Counted from the first letter of the stretch, positions 25,519 to 37,143 are shown. The stretch is 64,000 bases of DNA from Brachypterus glaber (GCA_958510825.1 OY294047.1:36553747-36617746); one strand, 5' to 3'. Notes: generated by a model not told the origin, from the sequence alone. Numbers and translations are program-made.

Positions 25519-26037
25519 AATAGTTATTTTCTTAACTAGTGTATTAAGTGGATAAAATCACTTAATACATGAGTTGAGAATTTAATTTTATCCAACACCT
25601 TTTATTTTTAAATAAAAATCTATAATTTTGCGAAAAATTATGTCAAAAATATTAAGATAAAGTTTTCCTAATACTAAAATAATAGGTAGCCATGGCCTAA
25701 GTATGCCTATTAAAAATAAACAATTGCTAGTTTTACATTTCTTACAAACGTCAAAATGGACGCAGTGATGACAGAATTTTTAATAAAAACAGTATTTTAT
25801 TCAAAAACTAAAGAATAATTTGGGGTTTTCTTTAATTTTTATGGTTTAGTTAACGTGCTTCTATTTATAGAATAGTTAAAATACTTAATTAATAGGGTAT
25901 GTAACTAATTTTGGGTGAGATCAAAAGCTGTACGTAAAAGAGTGGGTGAAAAACTTTTTAGTCACTAGTGGAAAAAAACTAACTTTTGACATTTAAAATA
26001 GTGCTCAAAACAAGTGTTTCTTTGAAGGTGTTGGATA
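25519..26037 (-). mobile_element. Hairpin family B, copy 2 (inverted)
   Basis: Reverse-complement copy of 20716-21236, differing at scattered positions and small indels. It abuts the family A copy at 26040. Confidence 0.75.
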
Positions 26038-26039
26038 AT

Positions 26040-26271
26040 AGTTATTTATCGGTTTACCCATGAATTCCATACAAGGTTTTATCCAATAAATAGCTTAGGA
26101 ATTCATATTTTTATTAAAAATTTTAATGACATTTACAAGAAAATAATTGGTAAAATAAATAATTATCCACTCAATAAAGTAAAAGCCACGCGGGGGTTAT
26201 TATTGAGTTTATCTATTTAAAATAAAGCTGGTAATTGTCTTGTTATCTGTATGTATTGGATAAATTTAATT
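26040..26271 (+). mobile_element. Hairpin family A, internally deleted copy
   Basis: AGTTATTTAT joins directly to the CGGTTTACCCATGA part of the family. The GGTACTAGTGGG segment and central hairpin are missing. It shares the CCACTCAATAAAGTAAAAGC block with the other copies. Confidence 0.7.
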
Positions 26272-26627
26272 ATCATTATAAAAATGTGCCGATAGGGTTG
26301 CTCCTCGAGTTGTTTTTGGGAAGAACCAGGTGTTTAAAGTATATTTATAGTATCGAATATAAATAACAGATGGGCTATGTAATTACAAATACATTTGTTG
26401 GAGCGTAGTCTTGTGTTTATAACTAGTTTTTAAAATAAACATCATGGAGGGCCTCTAAAGCTCTAATGAAGAATTATTTGGCCTAGGTCAAGTCAAAAAA
26501 GTAATTATATTACCATGGACAAAATTTTTACGTATATTTCATTGTATATTTTTTTAATTTTCTGGTTTGAACTTTAGAGGCAATAACAAATTAACGGACA
26601 ATTGGCATATTGTTTAAAATATTTATA

Positions 26628-27306
26628 CAGTGCGTACATTAAGTCTGGAATCAACCGATTTACTTTTCAATTATAAGACTTTTAAAAAAACGCTCGGACA
26701 GGTCGATTTTAATTTTTAATTTTTCAAATTTTGGTGTAAAAAAAGTTATCTAAATTTTCACCCCCTTGCACCCTCCCATATGGGAGAGTGCAAGGGGCCA
26801 TCACAACTTTTTTTTTTCAAATAGCAACCTACCTCTTGTGACACATCGTTGGAAAGGTTATTTAATAAGCTTTCTAACGGTGTATGCCAAAGCCTTATTT
26901 AAAAAGGGGCTTAGAAAAAAATTAGTGGCTATTTGAAAAAAAAAATTGGAATAAGTGGGTGCAAGTGGGTGAAAATTGTTATAACATTTGGTGTAAACCA
27001 AAATTTTCGAAATAAAAAATAAAAATCGACCTGTCTAAGCATTTTTTTCTTTAATTTGTAACTGGGAAGTTAAAAAAAAATGCTCATACCGGTGGATTTT
27101 TATTTTTAATTTTGCAAATTTTGGTTTGGTTGCTATTTGAAAAAAAAAGTTGTGATGGGAGGGTGCAAGGGGGTGAAAATTTTGATAACTTTTTTTACAC
27201 CAAAATTTGAAAAATTAAAAATTAAAATCGACCTGTCCGAGCGTTTTTTTAAAAGTCTTATAAATGAAAAGTAAATCGGGTGATTCCAGACTTAATGTAC
27301 GCACTG
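26628..27306. mobile_element. 679-bp foldback MITE with TA duplication
   Basis: CAGTGCGTACATTAAGTCTG and its complement form the ends, flanked by TA (26626-26627, 27307-27308), as in Tc1/mariner elements. The arms continue through CGCTCGGACAGGTCG. The centre repeats GGGTGCAAGGGGGTGAAAA blocks in both orientations. Confidence 0.85.
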
Positions 27307-27308
27307 TA

Positions 27309-28225
27309 TATTCAACGACCTAGTTTTCTGGGCTGTTGGGATATTATATCATCAGCTCTTTTTTCTCGCTTCTTTTTTTTTTGTATACATTATCAGAATA
27401 TTATTCACATTTTTTTATCGTCTCATGAGCTTATTTTAATCTTTCCATATGGTGCTGTATTTTTTATGAGAATAAGTCAATTTATCATAGTCGTACAGTC
27501 ACATCACTTTGTGATATTTAAGTATTAAATGTCTGATTTGCGAGTGGGTGACTTGATTATGAGTAAGAAAAAATATATCGTTTTTTCTTTGTTGAAAACA
27601 ATCTAAATTGAACATCTTCATGATGCAAAATTTATCCATACACTGTAAACAGTTATTGCAGAAAACTTAATTATCACTAGAAAGGAGGGTATCGTAGATT
27701 TTACATACTTATAGAAACATAAAAAATAAATACTTTTATGGCCCGGAACATACTTTAATTAAGTAATTAAGGTTCTATGTTATATTGGTTTCTATAGAAC
27801 ATAAAACCTTATAATTTTAACCCTGCGATATGTTAATGCAAAATTTGGCAACATTGCACCTAACGAAAGTTCAAGTGTCCTGTCGTGTCAAGCTAAAAAT
27901 ATCTTTGCACATTGACTACTAATGTGAAGTCAAAGGCAAAGTGCGTTGTTCCTTGACTGTAAAATTAAAATATTTTGTTTTTTATTAATTTTTTCGGATT
28001 TTTACATGCTGTAAAATACACACAATGTCTAATTACTAACTAGGCTGGACTTATCTGACTAGTTTCTTGAGTTTCATTATGATTATAGACTTATTTTTGA
28101 GGTATTTATACTAGGTAATAATTATGTAAAGCAATCCAGCAGCTTCAATGGTAACCCAAAGCCTGCAGTTCCATGGGAGAGTGTGGCCCCAGACTAGTAA
28201 TTTTGTGTAGTTTCAACGTATTAAT
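27309..28225. other. A+T-rich sequence with one small hairpin
   Basis: Near 27764-27820 GGTTCTATGTTATA is matched by TATAGAACATAAAACC, a small inverted repeat. Nothing else was recognised. Confidence 0.4.
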
Positions 28226-28565
28226 AGTTATTTATGGTACTAGTGGGTAAAGTAAGATATTGCCTATGAGAAAATTAACCAAACGAGGCGTCAGCCAAGC
28301 AGGTTAATTTTCGAGAGGGCAATATCGGTTTATCCATGAGTGCCATACAAGGTTTTATCCAATAAATAGCTTAGAAATTCATATTTTTATTAAAAATTTT
28401 AATGACATTTACAAGAAAATAATTTGACAAGTGACAGTTGAGTGGGTAAAATATTTAATTATCCACTCAATAAAGTAAAAGCCACGCGGGGATTATTAAT
28501 GAGTTTATCTATTTAAAATAAAGCTGGTAATTGTCTCATTATCTGTATGTATTGGATAAATAACT
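28226..28565 (+). mobile_element. Hairpin family A, full-length copy
   Basis: Ends AGTTATTTAT and ATAAATAACT. Internal order: GGTACTAGTGGGTAAAGTAAG, central hairpin around GAGGCGTCAGCC, GCCATACAAGGTTTTATCC, then CCACTCAATAAAGTAAAAGCC. The left hairpin arm has mutated here (AACCAAAC instead of AACCTGC). Confidence 0.75.
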
Positions 28566-29248
28566 TTATTTCCATGAATAAAAAACTAGGATATGAAAAA
28601 GTTATATAGACACTTTTAAGCGGTAGTGTCCATTTTTGTTTTGTTAAAAATGGGTCTAATGCGCAATTCTTAAAATAAATATCAAGTTGTGACACAACGC
28701 TAAAAAGAATCAGAATATGTAAAAATATACAGGGTGGTATTGAAAAAAGTATTTAAATGAAACTGCTTTTTCTATTACTAAGTTTAAGTACTCAAGTTTT
28801 GTAAGGTATTTTTGCTTATTAAGGCTGGTTACGTGATACTGTATGGAAAAAACAATTCAAAAACAAAAAGTTTTATAAAGACGGACACAAACAAAAATCA
28901 ATTTTGGTATTGCAAGCAACAACAAGGTTCAGGAAACCCTAATTTATTCAAAAGAATGTGAAAAGCGAAATTACTTGATAAACCAAGAAATAATAAAAAC
29001 TAATCTGAAAATCTTTTCCCCGAATATGCAATTTATTTTTCACAATTATATTTCCGTTAGACTGTGGCTAATGCTATCTACTGATTTGATCTTTTCAACG
29101 GACTTTGCCGAGGGTTCGGCACGTCTGGAACAGGGAAAATTGTGAAAGTTATGAAGAAAGTTAAGTTCATATTTAATTTGTATTATAGCATGTTAGATTT
29201 TAATCAATCAATCAATCAGTTTCGATTATTTAAAATACAAAGGTGTAA
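28566..29248. other. A+T-rich spacer between inverted family A copies
   Basis: TACAGGGTGGTATTG at 28728 looks like a solo mariner-type MITE end. Nothing else was recognised. Confidence 0.35.
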
Positions 29249-29587
29249 TATATTTTATCCAATACATACAGATAATAAGACAATTACCAGCTTTATTTTA
29301 AATAGATAAACTCAATAATAACCTTCGCGTGGCTTTTACTTTATTGAGTGGATAATTATTTATTTTACCCACTCAACTGTTACTTGTCAAATTATTTTCT
29401 TGTAAATGTCATTAAAATTTTTAATAAAAATATGAATTCCTAAGCTATTTATTGGATAAAACCTTGTATGGCACTCACGGGTAAACCGATATTGTCCTCT
29501 CGAAAATTAACCTGCTTGGCTGACGCCTTGCAGGTTAATTTTCTCAGGGGCAATATCTTACTTTACCCACTAGTACCATAAATAACT
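29249..29587 (-). mobile_element. Hairpin family A, inverted full-length copy
   Basis: Reverse complement of 28226-28565. It retains an intact 14-bp hairpin stem (GAAAATTAACCTGC ... GCAGGTTAATTTTC at 29502-29543). Confidence 0.75.
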
Positions 29588-29879
29588 ATTTTTACTTTGA
29601 GCCAGTAACTTACAAGAATAAAACCTCGCAGACAGGGATGAGAGCCAGCCCGAGACCCGGCATAACTACCCCGAACAGACTTTTTCTACGTTTAAAAAAA
29701 AATCAAAATGAGAAAAACAAAAGAAATATTTATTAATATCCATTATACATATTATCGCAAATTTGGCAACAGAGCATCACTATACACAAGTAATTATTAG
29801 CGTAATTTTTAACTAGACCAATGAGGGTTATTTTTTTCTCAATGTTTTACTTGAGATGTCATATCCTGCCTTTCTTTCA

Positions 29880-30130
29880 TGATTTTGATAAATTTCCCTG
29901 ACAAATTTTCATATTTATCCCTGATATTTCCCTGACTTCTTTTGGGTTTAAGTTAAAAAATATATGAAAAAAAGGGGATAAAACAAAAAAAAACATAAAT
30001 TCCAGTTCTCTCAATAAAATTCCCTGATTTTTCATTTTATTCAATAACATCCCCTGACGTTTCTTTCCCTAATATTCCCCTGACAAATTAAATTCCCTGA
30101 CATTTCCCTGATTTCCCTCACATGTAGCCA
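29880..30130. repeat. TTCCCTGA-rich degenerate repeat
   Basis: TTCCCTGAC, ATCCCTGAT and CCCCTGAC occur about nine times. A short version of the same motif series lies inside the MITE at 15186-15424. It is probably the interior of a related transposon, but no termini were found. Confidence 0.5.
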
Positions 30131-30591
30131 CCTTGATGCAGCATGTTGTACTTTTTACACTACCCCTACGGTGCTTTTTACCCCTCTTTTCTCTAATCTA
30201 AAATCGTATATTTTTATTTAAATATGTATTTTTTTTATACAATGTATTACAAGAACAGAGTGTAATTTACATTAAAAAAAAATAACTTAATTAAATGTAA
30301 AAAAACTCAAATTTCATTATAATACAATATTATTCTCTCACTAAAATTTTCGAATTGATATTTAATATCAATTCGTGATTCTATTTCGTGATTTTTTAAG
30401 AAATTTCACTCATATTAATCCCAATTTTTGAAAAATGCATTGGAATTAATATTCGTATTTATGTAAAAATAAAACACCGATACATAACCTAGTATCACTT
30501 ATTATATTACCCCTTATTATGTTGCGTGTTTAGCCCAAAATCCGATACACTCCTTTATTCCATGTTAAATTGTATCAATTAATTTTTTTTC

Positions 30592-31280
30592 TTTTTACAT
30601 CGGCACTTAGTGCTACTAAGAGTGCCGATGTATTGAAATCTTCGCCGAAAAGTCAAAATCTTTGACCACGTTTTTTTCACATTTCTCGACGTTTTACACC
30701 ATTCTGAGTCGAAATCAGTAAAAAAATTTTTTGCGTCCGTCTGTTTGTCTGTCTGGGTGTAAACTCCTCTAAATCGACTTGCGATTTTTTGCATATTGTT
30801 TCTTATCGTATTCCGAAGAAATGATTAGATTTTGGGGGTAAACGATTGGGAGTAAGGAGGTAAAAATAGGGTAAAACTCCTATTTTTAGCGTTTTTTGTT
30901 TATAATTAAGGCAATTATTATTGTATTTGGTTAATTTAGCACTTATATAAAAGATAATTTTAAATTGGTAAAAAAATGTTATAAACAACGTTTTCCTAAA
31001 ACGCATTGTTTTTGAGATATTGGCGTTTAAAGAAGTAAAAAGTTTTTTTTAGCATACCTCACATATTTATAACCCTATTTCAAAAAAATATATTTTAAAT
31101 AAAAGCTCGTTTTAAGCCCTATAAAAATGTTATATACTGTTTTTTGCTAGAATATAATGTTTTAAAGATACAGAATTTAAAATCAAACAAAATACCCAGT
31201 TTGAAATTTGCAAACTAGATGGCTCTAGTGTACAATAGTGCCGATGTTTTGACAGGGTGCTTGCAACGTTTCATCTAGTT
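30592..31280 (-). mobile_element. HINE/DINE-1-like Helentron, short-array copy
   Basis: Minus-strand homologue of 8854-11428. The terminal hairpin (ACATCGGCACT ... AGTGCCGATGT, 30598-30632), core and subterminal repeat are all present. The GTCY tract is only about 25 bp (GTCCGTCTGTTTGTCTGTCT at 30736), so it gives the likely ancestral state for the giant array. Confidence 0.75.
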
Positions 31281-31580
31281 ATGCATTGGGAATAATGGGA
31301 CGAAATAAGGTATAGTGGTTGGTAAGTCTCTAAGAATGAAAATACTCAATGTAATTAGTTTATCTTACTTTTTTGTAGTATTCGAACTCCGACCTCTCTG
31401 TTACTGGCTTACCTGAAAAGAAAAAATAAAATTAATAGAAAAAGTTCAAGGAAAATAATTATCATTTTAATATTCTTTTCTTTTCCAAGTAAATTTAATA
31501 TATTTAAAAGGCTTTAAAAGTTGTGAAACTTTTCTAATAATTATGTCAAAATAAAAAAAATGGGACTATGGATGAACTAA
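31281..31580. other. A+T-rich sequence with no recognised feature
   Basis: ATTCGAACTCCGACCTC near 31380 resembles an inverted B box, but no A box or cloverleaf accompanies it. Confidence 0.35.
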
Positions 31581-31687
31581 AGATGCAAGTCCATTGTCTG
31601 GAAACTTTGGTCCAAATTTTAGGTCTCTATATAAAATCGTTTTAAAAATATACTAATTTAGAGTATAAAGGAAAGGGACTTGCATCT
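31581..31687. mobile_element. Small MITE with AGATGCAAGTCC ends
   Basis: AGATGCAAGTCC and GGACTTGCATCT are 12-bp perfect termini about 107 bp apart. Confidence 0.55.
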
Positions 31688-32372
31688 TAAATTGAACTTA
31701 ACAAACTAAATTGTTTTTTTTTTTAAATTTTATGTTGCAATTTTAATATTGTATTTAATATAACGTTACAATGTTTTAGAATAATCGTAAAAATTGTATT
31801 GACCTTTGCCATAGTATTATGTCCCATTACACTGTATTAGGAAAAATAAATAAATAAATAAATATAGTTTTTTTAAATGCTTTTAAAATTTTTCGATGAA
31901 ACCAGGGGTTTAATTTTAAATTATCCTAGGTTGAAGAGTATAATCCATCAGTATATAAAAGTAATTAAGATCAAATCTCACTTCAGATAAGTTACTTTGA
32001 TCGATTAATAGTAGTTAAGATTAGACGCTTCCTCTCTAGCTACTGCAGAGACCTCTAGGGAACTAAGTAACAAATCCCTGTGTTAATTTTATCTATCAAA
32101 CACGTGTTGTTGGAGGTACCTCCATAAAAACAAGCAGTTGATATGCTTGCTCTTAGCGAGTAAAATAGTCCCTTATTTATTTTACCCACTAGTGAGAAAA
32201 GTAAAGTAAAAATTTACTCTGGGTTAAATGGGAAACTTGATGTTTAAATTTAGATTCCTGATCTGATAAAAACAATTAAAAAAATAAATTAGTAGGTGTT
32301 TCACATACTGGCAAAATCTAAGCAAAACCTACTTTGGGTTAAATACACAGAAAGGAAAAAGAATATAGTTCG

Positions 32373-32530
32373 TGTAAATATGCAAGTCACTTGCAAAACA
32401 AATTTACCCTACAATATTTCAAGAACCCTTTGACATTACACTTTTTGTTCCAAATTTCAAGTATCTGTGCCAAATCGTTTTTGAAATATCGTAGTGTAAA
32501 GTTGTTTTGCAAGAGATTTGCATCTTTATA
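32373..32530. mobile_element. Palindromic MITE with ATGCAAGTCACTTGCAAAAC arm
   Basis: The left arm pairs with GTTTTGCAAGAGATTTGCAT. Inner arms pair through ACAATATTTCAAGAA and TTTTTGAAATATCGT. It may be related to the element at 31581. Confidence 0.65.
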
Positions 32531-32679
32531 CGCACTATGGTTAAAACAAGAAATGCCGCCAAACACTAAAAAATTGATATTTTAACTACTATTATTAATT
32601 TTGACCAATGGCGTAGCAGAATTTAAATAAAAATTAAAAGAATATATTGCACATTCTCAAAAAATTTAATAACTTCAAA

Positions 32680-32782
32680 AATTAGGTTCGCACTTTCCGT
32701 TTAAAAGTTAATAATATTAACTTTAAAAAGTCTAAATTAATAATATTAACTTGTAAACGGGATGTCCGAACCTAATCTTTAG
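32680..32782. repeat. Palindromic MITE of about 100 bp
   Basis: ATTAGGTTCG ... GTTAATAATATTAAC is matched by GTTAATAATATTAAC ... CGAACCTAAT. Confidence 0.6.
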
Positions 32783-33024
32783 AATTTTTAGAGTTAGTTT
32801 ACTTAAAAAATAGGTTGGGACTTTTCGTTTACTAGTTAATATGATTGGTTTTGCTGTCACTTTTTTGGGGCAGAAACAATTTTTACAATTACGTGCTTAA
32901 AAACAGTGCAGGATGAGTCAATCAAAACTAAACATCTTAAAAGGTTAATAACAAATGATGCCATCAACGTGAGCATATCCGGGACAGATATGGCCCATAT
33001 CATATGGGGAGCGTATACTAAAAG

Positions 33025-33790
33025 AAGGTTGTTAAGAAACTGCGATTTTTAGCCTCGACGCGGAACTTTTCTGACCCTTATTAAATTATTGTATGGGTCC
33101 TCAGAATACAAAAAAATAACTATAATAAATTTGGTTTAGTGACCTTTAAACTATATTAAGTTTTAGTTTGGTGGGTATAGGTCTTTTTCTTTAAGAAAAA
33201 CTACTTTTTTAAACTTGCCGATGTTTCGTAAAATATATTTACTTCCTCAGGGCTTGTTAATAGAGTTTTTCTTTGTTAAATATATACATAATAAATAAAT
33301 AAAAATTAAAACAGAAATCACAGATATACATTTTAACACAAGACATACATATAGTGAGAAACGAACTGCCTAGAAGTAAATAAATTTTACGAAACGTCGG
33401 CAAGTTTAAAAAAATAGTTTTTCTTAAAGAAAAAGACCTATACCCACCAAACTAAAACTTAATAACTATAATTTTTCACAAGAAACCTACATACCAAATT
33501 TAATCAAAATCGGACGTAAACAACAAAAATTAACCACTCAAATGACGCGAGATTTGTTTTTTTACAATTTTTATTATCATATTCGTAATCAGCGGTACCA
33601 AAAATTGCGTATGCAAAAATTCACATTTTTTAACGACTTCTGATTTTACAATTCACCGTGCATTCTAGCAATGTTCTCTTCACTTCTGGAAAAAATTATG
33701 GCTAATTTCTGTCTTCTGAGAACCCAAAAAATTATAGTGGTCAGAAAAATACTGCTGCGAGGCCAAAAATCACAGTTTCTTAACAGCCTT
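33025..33790. mobile_element. Foldback element hosting a nested MITE
   Basis: AAGGTTGTTAAGAAACTG at the left is inverted at the right as CAGTTTCTTAACAGCCTT. The arms continue with GATTTTTAGCCTCG and GAGGCCAAAAATC. Part of the interior (ATCAGCGGTACC, TATGCAAAAATTCA near 33590) is shared with the foldback at 58380-59180. Confidence 0.75.
33156..33462. mobile_element. MITE nested in the 33025-33790 foldback
   Basis: TTAAGTTTTAGTTTGGTGGG and its complement form long termini. The arms go on through TAGGTCTTTTTCTTTAAGAA and AACTTGCCGA. AACTAT or AACTATA on both sides suggests a 6-bp duplication, though the exact boundary is uncertain. Confidence 0.75.
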
Positions 33791-33814
33791 ATTCGGTAAT
33801 ATCTATAGTATAAT

Positions 33815-34160
33815 GCTTTAAGATAATATGATCTTGAATCAAGAGAATCATAATCTTAAATCAAGATTATAATTCTCTTCATTCAAGATTATATTATCTT
33901 AAACCAAGACTTGGTGTAAGATAATATGATCTTGGATAAAGATAATATGATCTTGAATTAAGATAATTACATACTTGGTTTAAGATAATATGGTCTTAAA
34001 TAAATGGTTTAAGTGGCTTTGATTTAAGGAAATGTCCTTAAATCTAGGACCTCAAATACCAAGATCACGGCGGACTTGATATGAGACAGTCATGGCGTTG
34101 AACATATCGAAAGCCATGGCGGCCTTGGTTCAAGATCGTTTTGCTTTGATTCAAGATATC
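33815..34160. repeat. Degenerate palindromic minisatellite around AAGATNATATNATCTT
   Basis: TAAGATAATATGATCTTG and variants recur about eight times and decay rightwards into CAAGATC/TTGATTCAAGAT fragments. Confidence 0.65.
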
Positions 34161-34278
34161 CTTTTTTCTGTGTACGAAAAAAAAAATACTATTAAACAAT
34201 TTGGTTACCAAGAAGCCGTCGGCCATAGCGAAATATTCCGCCACTGGCCATTGATAGCCCTTTATAATAATAATATTT

Positions 34279-35090
34279 TTTCACCACCAGCCTAAAAGCA
34301 CATCTTTATTACTGTTCTTTTCATTGGTAGAAATATTATTTCTCTACCTATGATGTCAGAGGTTCTAAAAATAATGAAATTGCACCATGGTTAATAATGA
34401 ATTTTTATTCAGCTATTTTGGCATCTGACGTTTCACTTAATTATTAAATCACATTGCTATTTACAAGTGTCTTTAGGCACCAAATTTATTTATTGCATGA
34501 TAAATTAAAAAATATTAACTAAATTAGTACTTATAAAACATGTTTTACAAAAAACACTTCAAAAAGTGAAAATGATTGGTCCATCATATTCAACCATAGA
34601 TTATACAACCCATATATTACCGTAAGGATCATATATTACTGGAGGTACAACCCCCATATATTGATTTTTGAGGCAATAGATTCTCCCTCACAGTTTTTGC
34701 CTGTCCCCTTATTTCTGGGGGAGTACCAGAATTATCACTTTGCATTTTACTTTCCATTTTTATATATTTTATCACACTTAACACGGAAACACTATAACTT
34801 AATAATTATAGCAGATCACCAGAAAATTTCTGGCAGAAATGTTAAGTTATTCATTTGTTTTTTTAATGGCCGCGAACGGCCAGCGTGATATTTTAAATTT
34901 ATAAGCTTTTTCATTAAATTTTAGTACAATAATTGTACTGGTAGTGAAAAAAATACTATATTTTCCACGTGAGTGAAGATTTAACATTTTAGACAGCGTC
35001 TTGCGGGCTTCGCGCTAGCGCGCTCATCCCGCAATTTGACGCAGGTCAAAAATGTTAAACTTCTCTCACTTGGTAAATAATATACTATTT
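34279..35090. repeat. Tandem duplication, unit 1
   Basis: About 810 bp starting at CCAGCCTAAAAGCACATC. It includes a strong hairpin at 34940-35099 with AGTGAAAAAAATACTATA ends and a GGGCTTCGCGCTAGCGCGC core. Repeated next door with few differences. Confidence 0.8.
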
Positions 35091-35099
35091 TTCACTACC
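34940..35099. repeat. Hairpin family C-like element, copy in unit 1
   Basis: GGTAGTGAAAAA and the complementary TTTTTCACTACC bound arms with ACATTTTAGAC / AAAAATGTT and the self-complementary GCGCTAGCGC core. Confidence 0.7.
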
Positions 35100-35468
35100 A
35101 GCCTAAAACCACATCTTTATTACTGTTCTTTTCATTGGTAGAAATAATATTTCTCTACCTATGACGTCAGAGGTTCTAAAAATAAGGAAATGGCACCATG
35201 GTTAATAATGAATTTTTATTCAGCTGTTTTGGCATCTGACGTTTCATTTAATTATTAAATCACATTGCTATTTACAAGTGTCTTTAGGCACCAAATTTAT
35301 TTATTGCATGATAAATTAAAAAATATTAACTAAATTAGTACCTATAAAACATGTTTTACAAAAAACACTTCGAAAAGTGAAAATCATTGGTCCATCATAT
35401 TCAACCATAGATTATACAACCCATATATTACCGTAACGATCATAGATTACTAGAGGTATACATGTTTG

Positions 35469-35500
<32 letters not shown>

Positions 35501-35850
35501 CATACATACATGTTTGGACTTTTTGGAAACACTTTCTAAGTTAATAATTTTAGCAGATCACCAGAAAATTTCTGCCAGAAATGTCAAGTTATTCATTTGT
35601 TTTTTTAATGGCCGCGAACGGCCAGCGTGATATTTTAAATTTATAAGCTTTTTCATTAAATTTTAGTAAAATAAATAAATAAATAGCTAATTAATTGTAC
35701 TGGTAGTGAAAAAAATACTATATTTTCCACGTGAGTGAAGATTTAACATTTTAGACCGCGTCTTGCGGGCTTCGCGCTAGCGCGCTCATCCGGCAATTTG
35801 ACGCAGGTCAAAAATGTTAAACTTCTCTCACTTGGTAAATAATATACTAT
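35091..35850. repeat. Tandem duplication, unit 2
   Basis: A near-identical repeat of unit 1. A (CATA)n tract at about 35474-35512 replaces part of the unit 1 sequence, and TAAATAAATAAATAG is gained near 35670. Confidence 0.8.
35702..35850. repeat. Hairpin family C-like element, copy in unit 2
   Basis: Same hairpin as 34940-35099, truncated at its right end before the TTCACTACC motif. Confidence 0.65.
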
Positions 35851-36161
35851 TATTTATTTCACGAATTAAAGTTGAGTATTACATACATATCCCAAAATGA
35901 AACCGCAGGATTGTAAGGTGACACATCAAGTGCACGAGTAAGGCAGTAAATAAAGGTTAATTGATATATTAACCTATATTGAAGAGAATCTTAAATTAAA
36001 AAATGCAATAAGCCAGAAAAATTATGCTCATATTTTATGATGTACTTATATGTAATTAGATTTCTTTTAAGATAATATCAGATATTATGTGTTTATAACT
36101 CAAGGCTCACATAAAATGTAAGTGTCGAGTTAATAGTTTATTTTTAATAAATTAAATATTT

Positions 36162-36257
36162 TGTATCCAATATATTCGGATAATAAGACAATTACTAGCT
36201 TTATTTTAAATAAAGAAACTCAATAATAACCCACACGTGGTTTTTACTTTACAGACT
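36162..36257 (-). mobile_element. Hairpin family A fragment
   Basis: Reverse-orientation fragment from the ATCCAATA end through CTTTATTTTAAATA and ACTCAATAATAACCC. Confidence 0.6.
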
Positions 36258-36263
36258 GGAAAT

Positions 36264-36578
36264 AGTTATTTATGGTACTAGTGGGTAAAGTAAGATATTG
36301 CCCATGAGAAAATTAACCTGCGAGGCGTCAGCCAAGCAGGTTAATTTTCAATTACCCATGAGTGCCATACAAGGTTTTATCCAATAAATAGCTTAGGAAT
36401 TCATATTTTTATTAAAAATTTTGATGACATTTACAAGAAAATAATATGACAAGTAACAGTTGAGTGGGTAAAATAAATAATTATCCACTCAATAAAGTAA
36501 AAGCCACGCGGGGCTTATTATTGAGTTTATCTATTTAAAATAAAGCTGGTAATTGTCTTATTATCTGTATGTATTGGA
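36264..36578 (+). mobile_element. Hairpin family A copy with intact central stem
   Basis: Starts AGTTATTTATGGTACTAG. A 14-bp stem at 36308-36349 (GAAAATTAACCTGC ... GCAGGTTAATTTTC). It runs to GTATTGGATAAAT and is joined directly to an inverted copy. Confidence 0.7.
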
Positions 36579-36815
36579 TAAATTATTTATTTTACCTACT
36601 CAATTGTCGCTTGTCAAATTATTTTCTTGTAAATGTCATTAAAATTTTTAACAAATATATGAATTTCTAAGCTATTTATTGGATAAAACTTTGTATGCCA
36701 CTCGTAAGTAAACTAATATTGCTCTCTCTAAAATTAACCCACTCTGCCTTCATCCTAGTGGGTTAATTTTCTTATGGGCAAAATCCTAGTTTCCTCTCTC
36801 GTACCAAAAATAACT
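36579..36815 (-). mobile_element. Hairpin family A partial copy with a re-paired stem
   Basis: Inverted relative to its left neighbour. The stem at 36730-36770 reads AAAATTAACCCACT ... AGTGGGTTAATTTT: it differs from the other copies at the tip but is still fully paired. Confidence 0.65.
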
Positions 36816-37139
36816 ATTGTGCCTAGTATCAAAAATACAACCCAACGTATGCCTTACTATAATACTGATATATTTTACCATATGTTACAGTAATTTTTAA
36901 CATCAATTTGTTTGTATTAATAAACAAACGTTGCGAGAGGTTCCCAATAGGCCAGCACGCTGTGTTGTGTTAATATAACATGGTACCTATTGCTATAAAA
37001 ATGGACCCTTAGTTATAATTATAAGAACAACAACAATTGTTTTTTTTATAGTCAATACTATAAATGTACAATAGACAAACAGAAAAAAATATAGCTATAG
37101 AAAGATTTATAAAATAAAAAATGATACAAATAATACCAC
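36816..37139. other. A+T-rich sequence with no recognised feature
   Basis: No coding or paired-terminus signal was seen. Confidence 0.35.
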
Positions 37140-37143
37140 TTAA

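Noticed and set aside
31370..31420. Isolated tRNA-like B box (GAGTTCGAATAC on the minus strand)
   Set aside because: No A box, acceptor stem or simple tail accompanies it.
34092..34295. 67-codon ORF at the end of the AAGAT minisatellite
   Set aside because: Partly repeat-derived, with no domain and no conserved counterpart in the neighbouring duplication.
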